Shown: positions 8,197 to 19,651, counted from the first letter of the stretch. The stretch is 62,895 nucleotides of DNA from Desulfovibrionaceae bacterium (GCA_015709205.1 JACCQO010000019.1:1-62895), one strand, 5' to 3'. Notes: generated by a model from the sequence alone, not told the origin. Program-made: numbers and translations.

Positions 8197-9177
8197 TTAT
8201 TGGGCGGTCTTGCGCAGGTATTCCTCGAGCCCGGGGTGCCCCTTTTCCCTGTAGTAGCGAATGGCGCCGGGATGCAGGGGGATGGACATGCTCTGCAGCG
8301 CGTTCTCGAAGGAGGTCATCTTCCAGCCGCGATGGATGGTGCCCAGGTAGTCGAGATTCTCGAAGACCATCTTCATCAGGGTGTAGACGAGCTCCTCGGA
8401 GACGTCGGCACGGGCCACGAAGCTGTGGCGGTAGGCCAGCGACCTGATGGGCTTGTCCTGGTAGGGGTAGAGGTTCGCGGGCAGGTCGGCCAGGAAGTAG
8501 ATCGGGTTCGTGGCGAGGAGCCCGGCGAGCTTCTGTTCGTCGGCCGCGATCCAGCGCAGGGGCCGCGACTGGGCCAGGTCCATCAGCGGGGACAGCGGGA
8601 TGCCGCCGAACCACATGGCGGCGTCGAGCTGGCCGTTCTTCATCTTCTCGGCCATTTCCGGCAGCGTCTCCGAGAACGCCGTGAAGTCGTTGGTGGACAT
8701 GCCGTAGGCGCCCAGGAAGTTCATGGAGTCGTTGCGCGACAGGGCGCCCGGAGGGCCGACGCCGATGCGCTGCCCCTTGAAGTCCTCGGGGGTATGGATC
8801 TTGGAATCCGCCAGCACGGGGATCTGCTGGAAGGCGATCTGGTGCGAGAACATGCCCAGCACGGGGACCTTCTTGCCCTCGTACTTGCCCTTGCCGTCGT
8901 AGGCGTCGCGGGCGGCGTTGGGCGCGGTGAAGGCGAACTCGATCTCCCCCTGGCCCAGCAGGAACAGGTTGTGGATCCCGCCCTTGGTGGCCTCGATGGT
9001 GATGTCGATGTCCGGGTACTGCTTGTGGGCCACGTCGGACAGGCCCGCCCCCATGGTGTACAGGGCCATGCCCACGGGGTTGGCTCCCACGGAAATGTAT
9101 TCCTTGGCGAGCGCGGCCGGAGCGGCGACACAGAGGACGAGTAGCGCAGTGAACAGGGTCTTGATCAACGATTGCAT
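8197..9177 (-). CDS. TAXI-family TRAP transporter solute-binding protein
   Basis: A 326-residue periplasmic protein with a clear signal peptide (MQSLIKTLFTALLVLCVAAPAALA). The mature part begins YISVGANPVGMALYTMGAGLSD, typical of the TAXI class of TRAP binding proteins. It ends with a TRAP-like C-terminal helix (ALQSMSIPLHPGAIRYYREKG). GGAGGA precedes the ATG by 4 nt. It sits 12 nt after the fused TRAP permease gene. It captures the substrate for that permease; the surrounding choline-sulfatase and maturase suggest a sulfate ester such as choline-O-sulfate. The few TAXI ligands I know of are dicarboxylates or amino acids, so this would be a new ligand class. Confidence 0.88.
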   Translation of the reverse strand: MQSLIKTLFTALLVLCVAAPAALAKEYISVGANPVGMALYTMGAGLSDVAHKQYPDIDITIEATKGGIHNLFLLGQGEIEFAFTAPNAARDAYDGKGKYEGKKVPVLGMFSHQIAFQQIPVLADSKIHTPEDFKGQRIGVGPPGALSRNDSMNFLGAYGMSTNDFTAFSETLPEMAEKMKNGQLDAAMWFGGIPLSPLMDLAQSRPLRWIAADEQKLAGLLATNPIYFLADLPANLYPYQDKPIRSLAYRHSFVARADVSEELVYTLMKMVFENLDYLGTIHRGWKMTSFENALQSMSIPLHPGAIRYYREKGHPGLEEYLRKTAQ

Positions 9178-9189
9178 GATTCCTCCAGA

Positions 9190-11175
9190 CTAGTTGGATT
9201 CGCTGTTTACCACGACGGCGACGTTGTTGACTGAGCGCTTGACGCCCAGGATATGGACAGCGGTTGTGCCCGCGAGCAGCGCAAGCCCCGCGAGGTCGGT
9301 CAGGCCCTCGGGGTAGACCAGCATCAGCGAGGAGATGAGGAACAGGAGGCGCTGCCAGAGGGGACAGGGCCCCTTGCCGTGGCCCACCACGGCCACGGCA
9401 AGGGCGACGATGCCCGTGATGGCGGTGGCCGTGGACAGCAACACCTGCCAGGCCGTCCCGATGTTCACCAGGGCCGGGCCGTACACGAACATGAACGGCA
9501 CGATGTAGGTGGCGATGCCGATGAAGCAGGCCTTGAAGCCGACCTTGTTCGGGTCCGAGCCGGAAATGCCCGCGGCGGCGTAGGCGGCCAGGGCCACCGG
9601 CGGCGTCACGGCCGAGATGATGCCGTAGTAGAAGATGAACATGTGCGCGGCCACCACGGGGACGCCGGTCTGCACCAGGGCGGGCGCGACCAGGGTGGCG
9701 AGCAGGATGTAGGCCGGGGCGGTGGGCAGCCCCATGCCGAGCACCAGCGAGGCGACCATGGTCAGGACCAGGAGCATGAACTGCGAGCCGCCGGCCAGGT
9801 CGATGAGCAGCACCGAGAGCTTGAGGGGCAGCCCGGTGACGGTCACCGCGCCGATGACGATGCCCGCACAGGCGCAGGCGGCGGTGACGGGCATCATGTT
9901 CAGGGCGCCCGCCTTGAGGCAGGCGAGGACCTTGGCGGGGGTGAGCCAGGTGACCTTGCGGGCGTAGCTGATGAGGATGGTGCCCACGATGGTCCAGAAG
10001 CCGACGTACATGGGCGAGTAGTTCTTCATCAGCAGATAGATGAGCGCGATGAGCGGCAGGAACAGGTGCACGCCCTCGAACACCTTGGATTTCCTGGGCA
10101 GGGAGGCGGTGTCCATGGGCTTGATGCACAGGCGTTTGGCCTCGAAGTGCACCATGCAGAACAGGGACACGTAAAAGAGGAGCGCCGGAATGCTGGCCGA
10201 TATGGCGATGTCCACGTAGGGGATGCCCGTCATCTCCGCCATGAGGAAGGCGGCCGCGCCCATGATGGGCGGCGCGATCTGGCCGCCCGACGAGGCCACG
10301 GCCTCCACGGCGGCCGCGAAGGCCCTGTCGTAGCCGGTCTTGATCATCAGCGGGATGGTCAGGTTGCCGGTGGTGACCACGTTGGCCACGGTGGACCCGG
10401 AGATGGTGCCCATGAGCCCGCTGGCCACCACGGCGGCCTTGGCCGGCCCGCCGCAGGAGCGCGCGGTGAGCAGTTGGGCGAAGTCCACGAAGTATTTGGA
10501 GCCGCCCGACTTGTCCAGGAAGGTCCCGAAGAGGATGAACAGGGCGATGACCGTGGCGCACACGCCCAGGGGCACGCCCATGATGCCCGACTGGGTCTGG
10601 TACATCTGGTACGAGATGCGGGCGATGGAATAGCCCCGGTGCTCCAGGATGCCGGGCAGGCTGCGGCCGAAATAGGCGTAGAGCAGCGCCGCGACGCAGA
10701 TGAGGACCAGCGGCAGGCCGACCACGCGACGCACGGTTTCGAGCAGCAGGAGCGTGGTGATGCAGCCCAGCACGATCCCGAATGTCGTGGCCTGGCCGCC
10801 GAGGTTGGCGATCTCCTCGTAGTGCAGGGCCAGGTACAGGCCGGGGAGCACGGCCAGCGCGGCCAGGACGAGGTCGTAGAGGGGGACGCGGTTCTTTATG
10901 CACGAGATGCCGCGCCGCGCCGAGACGGTGAGGAAGACCAGCACCATCACGAAGGAGAGGTGCACGCTGCGCTGGATGAGCGCGGTGAGCACGCCGAAGC
11001 AGCCCGTGTAGAGGTGGAACAGCGACATGGCCACCGCGACGAGGGTCACGATGGCGCCAACGGCCTTGGCGGGCACCGGATACATGACGATGTCGCGCAG
11101 CGTCCGCTTGCCGTCGATACGGGGGGGCGGCGTGTCCCGCACCTCGGCCGTCGAGTAGTCGACACACTCAGACAT
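9190..11175 (-). CDS. TRAP transporter permease, fused small and large membrane subunits
   Basis: A 661-residue, highly hydrophobic protein with a DctQ-like four-helix N-terminal part (about residues 35-150) joined to a DctM-like large part. This is the fused arrangement usual for TAXI systems. Family patches are visible: GLMGTISGSTVANVVTTGNLTIPLMIKTGY, then SSGGQIAPPIMGAAAFLMAE, then GLPTAPAY, and ITPPVALAAYAAAGI-like AVTPPVALAAYAAAGI. It uses a sodium or proton gradient to import the ligand bound by the TAXI protein encoded 12 nt downstream. The gene lies after betC, across a long hairpin. Confidence 0.92.
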   Translation of the reverse strand: MSECVDYSTAEVRDTPPPRIDGKRTLRDIVMYPVPAKAVGAIVTLVAVAMSLFHLYTGCFGVLTALIQRSVHLSFVMVLVFLTVSARRGISCIKNRVPLYDLVLAALAVLPGLYLALHYEEIANLGGQATTFGIVLGCITTLLLLETVRRVVGLPLVLICVAALLYAYFGRSLPGILEHRGYSIARISYQMYQTQSGIMGVPLGVCATVIALFILFGTFLDKSGGSKYFVDFAQLLTARSCGGPAKAAVVASGLMGTISGSTVANVVTTGNLTIPLMIKTGYDRAFAAAVEAVASSGGQIAPPIMGAAAFLMAEMTGIPYVDIAISASIPALLFYVSLFCMVHFEAKRLCIKPMDTASLPRKSKVFEGVHLFLPLIALIYLLMKNYSPMYVGFWTIVGTILISYARKVTWLTPAKVLACLKAGALNMMPVTAACACAGIVIGAVTVTGLPLKLSVLLIDLAGGSQFMLLVLTMVASLVLGMGLPTAPAYILLATLVAPALVQTGVPVVAAHMFIFYYGIISAVTPPVALAAYAAAGISGSDPNKVGFKACFIGIATYIVPFMFVYGPALVNIGTAWQVLLSTATAITGIVALAVAVVGHGKGPCPLWQRLLFLISSLMLVYPEGLTDLAGLALLAGTTAVHILGVKRSVNNVAVVVNSESN

Positions 11176-11203
11176 AGGAAACTCCCATGGATCCCGTTCA
11201 GTC

Positions 11204-11244
11204 CTGCGCCGGGATGCGTGCGGGACGCACGCATCCCGGCGCAG
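11204..11244 (-). repeat. Perfect 19-bp intra-operon stem-loop after betC
   Basis: The arms 11204-11222 and 11226-11244 are perfectly complementary over 19 bp, with loop GGA. The hairpin occupies most of the 80-bp gap between the betC stop and the TRAP permease start. No T-run follows. A processing, stabilising or partial-termination element is likely. Confidence 0.75.
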
Positions 11245-11255
11245 GGCGTTGTCCC

Positions 11256-12800
11256 TTATTTGAAGGCGCCGTCATCCTTGCTGCGGGGCAACCGTGCGTA
11301 CGCCTTGGTCTGGATGGCCCCGGCCTTGCGCACGTAGCGCCTGTCGTCGTCGTCGAAGATCCTGTAGGCCCAGGTCGGCTCGCAATCCGTGGCGTCCCGG
11401 ATAAAAAGCCGGTCCTTCTGGCTGTCCTTGATGGTCGCAGCGAGGGTGGCGGGGTTCCAGCCGTTCAGGCATACGGCCTTCAGTTCGTCGCGGATCGCGG
11501 CGTAGGCGGGCGCCTCGGCCACGTTCACCAGTTCGTCGGGGTCACGGGCCAGATCGTAGACGAGATCCGGGTGCCCGTGGGTGTAGATGTACTTGATATC
11601 GCCCCGGCGCACCATGCGGCAGGGGGCGCACGCCCCCTCTCCGGTGTACTCGCAGATGACCGTATCGTCCCGCCCGGGGTCCGCGCCCTCGGTCAGGAAG
11701 CGCCACAGGCTGCGGCCGTCGAAGGCCTTGACCGGCCGGGGGCCGTCGCCGCCGGTGACGATGTCCAGGACCGTGGGGGCCAGGTCCACCAGCGAGACGT
11801 TCCGGGCGATGCGGCCGGGCTTGAACGTGCCTGGCCAGTGGAAGATGTAGGGCACCCTGGCGGACCATTCGTAGAAGAGCTGCTTGTACCACTGGCCGCG
11901 CTCGCCGAGCATGTCGCCGTGGTCCGAGGTGAAGATGATGGCGGTGTTCTCGTAGAGGCCACAGTCCTTGAGCGCCTGGAGGATGTTGCCCACCTTCTCG
12001 TCCAAGGTGCTGACCATGCCGTAGTAGGCGTGGCGGGCGTTCTTGATCTGGTCCTCGGTGGGCGTGTCCAGGTCGCCCGCGTGGGCGTGGTAGATCCAGC
12101 GGCTCATCTCGTCCATGTCCTCTTCGGCCATGGCCGGGACCGTGGGCAGGTCGATATCGTCGTGCTCGTAGAGGTCCCAATACTCGGGCCGGGTGACGAA
12201 CGGCGAATGGGGCTGGGTGAAGGAGATGGTCAGGAAGAAGGGCCGCTCCTCGTAGCGCGCCAGATCGAAGATCTTGCGCACGCCGAAGTACTCGACCTCG
12301 TCGTCATAGTCGATCTGCAGGCTGCGCAGGCAGGTGCCGGCCTGGGTGATGCCCGAAAGGTTGATGCCCGTGGGGCGGTCGCCGAGTCCCTTTTCCCAGT
12401 CCGGGGCCCAGGCGTAGTTGGAAGGATAGATGTCGGTGGTCAGCCGCTGCTCGTAGCCGTGGAGCTGGTCCGGGCCCACGAAGTGCATCTTGCCGCACAG
12501 GGCGGTGCAGTATCCCATCCCGCGCAGGTAGTGCATGAGCGTGGGGGTGCTGGACAGGGCCTCGGTGGCGTTGTCCCACACGCCGATGCTGTTGGCGAAG
12601 CGGCCGGACAGCATGGACATGCGCGAGGGCGCGCACAGGGGGAAGTTGCAATAGGCGTTCTCGAACACCACGCCTTCTTCGGCGAGCCTGGTGATGTTCG
12701 GGGCCTTGACGACCTCGTGCCCGTAGGAAGGCAGCACCTTGGCCGTCATCTGATCCACCTGGATCAACAGGACATTGGGTTTTCTGGTCTCATCAGCCAT
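11256..12800 (-). CDS. betC: Choline-sulfatase, Cys-type
   Basis: A 514-residue alkaline-phosphatase-superfamily sulfatase. The N-terminal metal site is VLLIQVDQM. The signature is C56-A-P-S-R60, whose Cys must be converted to formylglycine. BetC-type blocks follow: CGKMHFVGPDQLHGYEQRL then TTDIYPSNYAWAPDW, PFFLTISFTQPHSPF, the second metal motif FTSDHGDMLGERGQWYK, and a C-terminal choline-sulfatase extension. It hydrolyses choline-O-sulfate to choline and sulfate. No signal peptide is seen, so it acts in the cytoplasm after import, consistent with the TRAP genes downstream. It is the first gene of the operon and has AAGGAGAT before the ATG. The freed sulfate is an electron acceptor for a sulfate reducer; choline could be cleaved elsewhere. 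Confidence 0.92.
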   Translation of the reverse strand: MADETRKPNVLLIQVDQMTAKVLPSYGHEVVKAPNITRLAEEGVVFENAYCNFPLCAPSRMSMLSGRFANSIGVWDNATEALSSTPTLMHYLRGMGYCTALCGKMHFVGPDQLHGYEQRLTTDIYPSNYAWAPDWEKGLGDRPTGINLSGITQAGTCLRSLQIDYDDEVEYFGVRKIFDLARYEERPFFLTISFTQPHSPFVTRPEYWDLYEHDDIDLPTVPAMAEEDMDEMSRWIYHAHAGDLDTPTEDQIKNARHAYYGMVSTLDEKVGNILQALKDCGLYENTAIIFTSDHGDMLGERGQWYKQLFYEWSARVPYIFHWPGTFKPGRIARNVSLVDLAPTVLDIVTGGDGPRPVKAFDGRSLWRFLTEGADPGRDDTVICEYTGEGACAPCRMVRRGDIKYIYTHGHPDLVYDLARDPDELVNVAEAPAYAAIRDELKAVCLNGWNPATLAATIKDSQKDRLFIRDATDCEPTWAYRIFDDDDRRYVRKAGAIQTKAYARLPRSKDDGAFK

Positions 12801-12902
12801 GCGGGTCTATCTCCTTCATCGTCGCCATGGGGTTGCCGGTGGCGCGCCCATGCGTGTTCCATGTTTCACAATACCTATAGGCGCCGAAAGGGTTCGTGGG
12901 AA

Positions 12903-12927
12903 ATTACAAGTCGTAATATTCGATATT
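12903..12927. promoter_or_regulatory. LysR-type operator candidate upstream of betC
   Basis: ATTAC-n5-GTAAT (12903-12917) contains the T-N11-A pattern of LTTR boxes. A second arm pair AATAT-n3-ATATT (12915-12927) overlaps it. Together they form an AT-rich island about 100-125 bp upstream of the betC start. The 619-bp gap 12801-13419 holds this site and the terminator of the upstream kinase operon; I see no gene in it. Confidence 0.5.
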
Positions 12928-13270
12928 AGCGCGAGAGCCGGTCCCTTTCCGGGCGCGACGCGGCAGGGACGTCCAGGGGCAGCCGAGGGACGTGCAGGCA
13001 TCTTGCCCGGGGGCACGCCGCGCCTGCCGGTGGCACGCTCGCGTCGAGGGCGGCCGGAATCGGTCGTGATGGGCGTCTTCGGCGGATGTGCAGGAATGGG
13101 CGAGACCGGATGACGTTGCGGCAATTGCGCCTGCGGATTGATCAAGCCCGAGCCAGCCGCACGGCACGGAGAATGCCGAAGGCAGGATTTCCGGAAAATC
13201 GTGCGCCGAGGCGAACGCATCCCGCGCGCCTGGCGGGTTCGCGGTGGGAGCGCCCCTTCGCCGCCCCGTC

Positions 13271-13305
13271 CGAAAAACGCCCACGGCCTCGCGGCCATGG
13301 GCGTT
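13271..13305 (-). terminator. Intrinsic terminator of the SBP-kinase operon
   Basis: AACGCCCACGGCC (13276-13288) pairs with GGCCATGGGCGTT (13293-13305), with one G-U pair and a 4-nt loop. On the minus strand the stem is followed by TTTTTC. It lies 115 bp beyond the hybrid-kinase stop codon. Confidence 0.75.
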
Positions 13306-13419
13306 GTCGTTGACCGGGGCAGGCGTCCGGCCGGGCGGCGACACCGCACGGGCCGGCCTGCCATCCTATAAATTATTCCATTTTATCGGGGAGGGGGAGG
13401 GGATCATGCCCCGCTCCGC

Positions 13420-15489
<2,070 letters not shown>

Positions 15490-15496
15490 GCCCGCC

Positions 15497-15937
15497 TCAA
15501 GCCGAGGGCAACTTGACCACGGTGAACCAGAAATCCTCGATGGACCGCACGACCTTGATGAACTGCTCGAAATCGACCGGTTTGGTTATGTAGCAATTCA
15601 CGTGGCTGTTGTAGGCCCGCTCGATGTCCTCCTGGGCGTCGGAAGTGGTCAGCACCACCACCGGGATGCTGCGCAGGTCCGGGTCGGCCTTGACCGCCGC
15701 CAGCACCTCCCGGCCGTCCATGCGCGGCAGGTTCAGGTCGAGCAGGATGATGTCCGGCCTCGGGTCCTGGCCGTGCCCGCCCCTGCGCTGCAGGACATCC
15801 ATGGCCTCGACGCCGTCCTGGGCCACGTTGAGACTGAAATGGACCTTGGCGTCCTTGAGCGCCTCCCGGGCCAAGAGCACGTCGTCGGGATTGTCTTCGA
15901 CCATCAATACCTGAATGGGCTTCACTGCGCTGGCCAC
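15497..15937 (-). CDS. Single-domain response regulator (Rcp1-like)
   Basis: A 146-residue receiver with VEDNPDD acidic pocket, phosphoacceptor D67 ([12 protein letters not shown]), the T/S position ([10 protein letters not shown]) and K in ITKPVD. The long insertion after the first helices and the C-terminal FWF.VVKLP are typical of the Rcp1-like receivers paired with phytochrome-class kinases. The start is GTG, decided by AAGGAGG 8 nt upstream, which overlaps the end of the kinase gene. It is likely the direct phosphate acceptor from that kinase and a relay to the hybrid kinase downstream. Confidence 0.9.
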   Translation of the reverse strand: MASAVKPIQVLMVEDNPDDVLLAREALKDAKVHFSLNVAQDGVEAMDVLQRRGGHGQDPRPDIILLDLNLPRMDGREVLAAVKADPDLRSIPVVVLTTSDAQEDIERAYNSHVNCYITKPVDFEQFIKVVRSIEDFWFTVVKLPSA

Positions 15938-15940
15938 TGC

Positions 15941-17779
15941 CTATCCTCCTTGGGTCAAGGTGAAGTGAAAGCTCGTCCCCTGCCCCGGCGAACTTTCCAG
16001 CCAGATGCGGCCGTAGTGCCTTTCGACGATCCGCTTGCAGACGGACAGGCCGATGCCGGTTCCTTCGTACTGCCCCCGGGAATGGAGCCTCTGGAACAGG
16101 CCGAAAATGCGCCCCGCATACTGCGGCTCGATGCCGATGCCGTTGTCGCCCACGGTGAGCTCCCAGGAACTTCCCTCGCCCTTTGCCGCCCCCACCGTGA
16201 TGACGGGGCTGCGCCCCGCGGGCTGGAACTTGATCCCGTTGCCGATGAGGTTCTGGAACAATTGCACCATCTGGGAATGGTCGCCGTAGATCCTGGGGAG
16301 GTCGGCCCGTTCCACGCGCGCCCCGCTCTCCAGGATGGCCTGCCCCAGGTTTTCCAGGGCCTCGTCCAACACCGCGTTCAGGTCCACGGACCCGAAGGCC
16401 TGCCCCTTGGTGTGCACCCGGGAATAGGTCAGGAGCCCCCGGATGAGCGACCGCATCCGTTCCGCCCCGTTGATGGTGGCCTGGATGAAGCGCCCCCCGT
16501 CCTCGTCCATCTTGTCCTGGTAGCGCCGCTCGATGAGCTGCAGGTAGCTGACGATGATGCGCAGAGGCTCCTGGAGGTCGTGGGAGGCCACGTAGGCGAA
16601 CTGCTCCAGTTCCTCGTTGGAACGCTTGAGCTTTTCCGTCTGCGCGGCCAGGGATGCCTCGGCCCGTTCCCGCTCCTCGATTTCCTGGTGCAGTTCCTCG
16701 GTGCTCCGCTCCAGGTTCGCGGCCATGTCGTTGAAGGTCGCGGCCAGTTGGGCGATCTCGTCCCTGCCCGCCACCACGGCCCGCTGGTCCAAAACGCCGT
16801 TGCCGAATGCCGTGGCCGCCACGGCCAGACGCCCGAGCCGGTCGGTGATGTTTCTGGCCAAAAGAAAAGACAGGCCGCCCGCCAGCAGGAGCACCCCCAG
16901 GGTCGCGACCAGCAGGCCGTTGCGCAACCGGTAGCCGGTGCCCATGACCTCGGACATGCGCTGGCTGATGATCAACCGCCAGCCGAGGGCCGCCGCGGAG
17001 CCGTCCCCGGTGAAGGGATAGCTCACCAGCAGCCTGTCCCGGCCGTTCAGGTTGATCTGCCGCACCTCCGGTTCCCTGCCGAGCCCCTTGAAGAACGGCT
17101 CGCGGGAACGGTCCTCCAGGTACCGGAACAATCGGGAGGAATAGAGAAGCCGGCCCTGTTCGTTGATCAGCTCGATGAAGGTGGACGGGTACTGCTTGGT
17201 CCGGAACCCGGTATCGCGCACCAGGGCGGTGACGGACAACACTGCCCAGATGACCCCGGTGGTTTCCCCCTGTCCGTTCCGCAGGGCGCTGGCCAGCACC
17301 ACGCCGTACGTGTCCGTGTGCTCGCGATAGGCCAGCGGAGCCAGGCATTGGCCGGTCGCCAGGACTTCCCGCCACCAGGCCTGCCCAGCGATCTCCGGAT
17401 GGTCGCGGCCCGTGCTCGACGCCACCTGTCGCCCATTGACGTCGGCGACCGAGACCTCTTCATAGATCCTGTCGCCCCTGCGTAATTCGAAATAGTCCAG
17501 AAAGGTCTTGCGCAGGAGCGGACCGAGCTCCCGGAAGTCGCCGCGCCTCTGGATTTTGTCGCCCAGGCCGGTGGCCACGGCGAACAGGTCCATGTCCTGC
17601 CGGAAGACATCGATGTTGGCCTGCGTCCGTTTGACGATGCGCTCGGCCAGCAGCAGGGAGTCCTTGGCGATCTGGTCCCGGTACGCGGCGGAATACAACC
17701 AGATGGCCGTGAAGGCGCAGGCCACGAGCAGGCACACCAGCAGGGCGCTGATCAAGCCAAGGCGGAATCCGACTCGCAT
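15941..17779 (-). CDS. Membrane sensor histidine kinase, dCache-like sensor, HAMP, HisKA, HATPase
   Basis: A 612-residue protein. TM1 at about 8-28 is followed by a long periplasmic sensor (about 30-275, dCache-like, with helix-rich start and two PAS-like halves). TM2 at about 283-305 leads into a HAMP domain, a coiled coil, HisKA of the phytochrome type (YVASHDLQEPLR, H400) and HATPase (NLIGNGIKF, DNGIGIE, GTGIGLSVCKRI). Its start is 1 nt after the stop of the lipoprotein gene. The periplasmic domain could read ligand occupancy of that lipoprotein. The following receiver is the likely phosphate target. Confidence 0.9.
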   Translation of the reverse strand: MRVGFRLGLISALLVCLLVACAFTAIWLYSAAYRDQIAKDSLLLAERIVKRTQANIDVFRQDMDLFAVATGLGDKIQRRGDFRELGPLLRKTFLDYFELRRGDRIYEEVSVADVNGRQVASSTGRDHPEIAGQAWWREVLATGQCLAPLAYREHTDTYGVVLASALRNGQGETTGVIWAVLSVTALVRDTGFRTKQYPSTFIELINEQGRLLYSSRLFRYLEDRSREPFFKGLGREPEVRQINLNGRDRLLVSYPFTGDGSAAALGWRLIISQRMSEVMGTGYRLRNGLLVATLGVLLLAGGLSFLLARNITDRLGRLAVAATAFGNGVLDQRAVVAGRDEIAQLAATFNDMAANLERSTEELHQEIEERERAEASLAAQTEKLKRSNEELEQFAYVASHDLQEPLRIIVSYLQLIERRYQDKMDEDGGRFIQATINGAERMRSLIRGLLTYSRVHTKGQAFGSVDLNAVLDEALENLGQAILESGARVERADLPRIYGDHSQMVQLFQNLIGNGIKFQPAGRSPVITVGAAKGEGSSWELTVGDNGIGIEPQYAGRIFGLFQRLHSRGQYEGTGIGLSVCKRIVERHYGRIWLESSPGQGTSFHFTLTQGG

Positions 17780-17780
17780 G

Positions 17781-18908
17781 TCACTGCCCCATGTAGATCA
17801 GGTTTCCGTCTTCCACCTGGGCGGAATACAGGGGGAAGCCCATGTCGTGGCCGCCCGGTTCGGGGGAGACGTCTCCGAACAGGCCGGGGTACACGAACCC
17901 CTCCTCGAAGCCGCGCTTGAAGGCCGCCGGGGTCGGCTCCACGCGCCGGACCAGCTCGGCGGTGAGCATGACCACCTCGTAGCCGATGGCCGAGAAGTAG
18001 CTGAACGGGCTGTCGTACCGTGCGGCATACGCCCTTCCGACCTCCCTGGGATAAGGCCGCCTGACGTTGTATATCTGCGGCGTGTCCACATAGACGCCCT
18101 GGGCGGCGGGCATGGCCATGATGGACGGCAGGGCCGCTCCGCTGGTGGCCAGGATCGCGCCCGGGTAGCCCTCGCCCTTCAGGGCGGTAAAGGCGTCCGC
18201 GAAGTGGCTGCCCATGCCCGCGATCAAGATGCCCTGGCCGTCCGACACGGGCGCCAGGAGCTTGCGGAAATCGACGTGCCCCGTCCCCATGGGCACCCCC
18301 CGAACCTGGACGTGGTTGCCGGACAGGGCCTGCCCCAGGGACTGAAACAGGGAACGGCCGTAGATGGTGTCCACGTAGGCCACGGCCAGATCCTTGAGCC
18401 GCAGTTGCAGGACCAGGGCCTTCAGGGACCGCACGTGCGCGCCCACGTCCGGCCAGTAGCGAAAGACCCAGGGATGCCCCCGGGTGGCGCCCCGGGACGC
18501 GGTGCAGATCGCCAGCAAGGGCGCCTGGTGCCGGTCCGCCTCGTCCGCCAGGGCCTGGATGATGTGGCTGTAGGCGGCAAAGGTGACCAGCGGGGCGTGC
18601 TCCTCCAGGAGCCGCAGGTACTCCTGCCTGGCCAGATCGGGCTCGGAGCGGGTATCCCGGATTTCCAAACGGACCGCGCGGCCCCGGATGCCGCCCTGGC
18701 GGTTCAGGGCCTCCACGGCGAGCTGCATGCCCCGGCGCGTGTCCCCGCCATCCGGGGTGGCCTGCCCGTCGATCACCAGCGGCAGCAGCGCCGCGAGCAC
18801 GACCTCCCGCTTCTCGCCGCAACCCGCGAGCAACACCGCCCCCAGGACGCAGGCCAGCAGAAATCCCCCCGGCCGGAGTGCACGACACATCGGGCAGCCT
18901 GCGCTCAT
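17781..18908 (-). CDS. Branched-chain-amino-acid-type substrate-binding lipoprotein coupled to a kinase
   Basis: A 375-residue protein of the Peripla_BP_6/LivJ class. A signal sequence ends in lipobox LLAGC (near residues 27-31), so it should be a lipoprotein. The core has VLAALLPLVIDG, GMQLAVEALNRQGGIRGR and PLVTFAAYSHIIQAL. The start is taken at the ATG preceded by GGGAGGA; the frame is open 25 codons further but with no ribosome site. No ABC permease or ATPase genes adjoin it. Instead it is followed after 1 nt by a sensor kinase, implying a sensing rather than transport role, as with TorT- or LuxP-type periplasmic co-sensors. Confidence 0.85.
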   Translation of the reverse strand: MSAGCPMCRALRPGGFLLACVLGAVLLAGCGEKREVVLAALLPLVIDGQATPDGGDTRRGMQLAVEALNRQGGIRGRAVRLEIRDTRSEPDLARQEYLRLLEEHAPLVTFAAYSHIIQALADEADRHQAPLLAICTASRGATRGHPWVFRYWPDVGAHVRSLKALVLQLRLKDLAVAYVDTIYGRSLFQSLGQALSGNHVQVRGVPMGTGHVDFRKLLAPVSDGQGILIAGMGSHFADAFTALKGEGYPGAILATSGAALPSIMAMPAAQGVYVDTPQIYNVRRPYPREVGRAYAARYDSPFSYFSAIGYEVVMLTAELVRRVEPTPAAFKRGFEEGFVYPGLFGDVSPEPGGHDMGFPLYSAQVEDGNLIYMGQ

Positions 18909-19651
18909 CGGTATCCTCCCGGATGACGGAATACGGGACACGGCCCACCGCCCCACCTTGACCACAGGCTGCAGAAAACGCACGGCCCCCGTACATTATA
19001 TTTTCTTGCCGGCCGCGCCCGGGCGCGGCTTCGGGCGCGACCGGGCGCGCAGCGCCGCCTTCCGCCGCTCCACTGGCGCACGGGCCGGGGGCTCCGGCGG
19101 GCCGCATTGCCGCCACGCCGAAGGGGCTGCGGCCCCTGCGCCGCCGGTGCCTGTGCGGCCGAACGGAGTGCGTTACCGGCCGCCGGCGAAAACCCGGCAT
19201 TGAGCGTGCGACCATGCGCTACTGCTGCACCGACTCTCCTGAAATACCTAGGGGAATGCACCTGGGGAGGGGGAAGGGCGAACGGCGCCCTTGCGGCAAC
19301 GTTGTTGCCGGTATCCGGAAACCTTGGGGCTGGGCACGGCGGCAGAACGCCGCGAACCGACTCCTGGGCGCGCAGGGCCCAACGCCGGACAACGGCCCGG
19401 CCGTGAGGTTCGCGCTGGACGCGGCGGTCGGCGGCTACGGCTGCTGGCGACGGTGCGCGAGAGCGCCCGCAGGCCCTCCCGGCGCTGGCGTGCCTGCCGT
19501 GCGCGGGCCCGACGCGGACGCCCTTACGCGCCGCTTCATCGGCGAAGACGCGCGCGGCGGTGGCGGCGGGCCGGGCAGCCGATCGGGCCGCACGCCCTTC
19601 GCGTCCAGGAGAGCGGACGGGCGATGGCGCAAGGCAGGCCGCCGACGGCCC
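18909..19651. other. 743-bp region without a convincing gene
   Basis: GC-rich, low-complexity sequence between the end of the DUF4197 gene and the start of the lipoprotein gene, both on the minus strand. It should contain the terminator of the former and the promoter of the latter. No strong hairpin plus T-run and no clear promoter is seen. The frames that are open here have shadow-like Arg/Ala/Gly composition. Confidence 0.5.

Noticed and set aside
12904-13344. 146-codon minus-strand ORF between betC and the hybrid kinase
   Set aside because: It spans the intrinsic terminator and the LTTR-like box, has no ribosome site and shows low-complexity composition.
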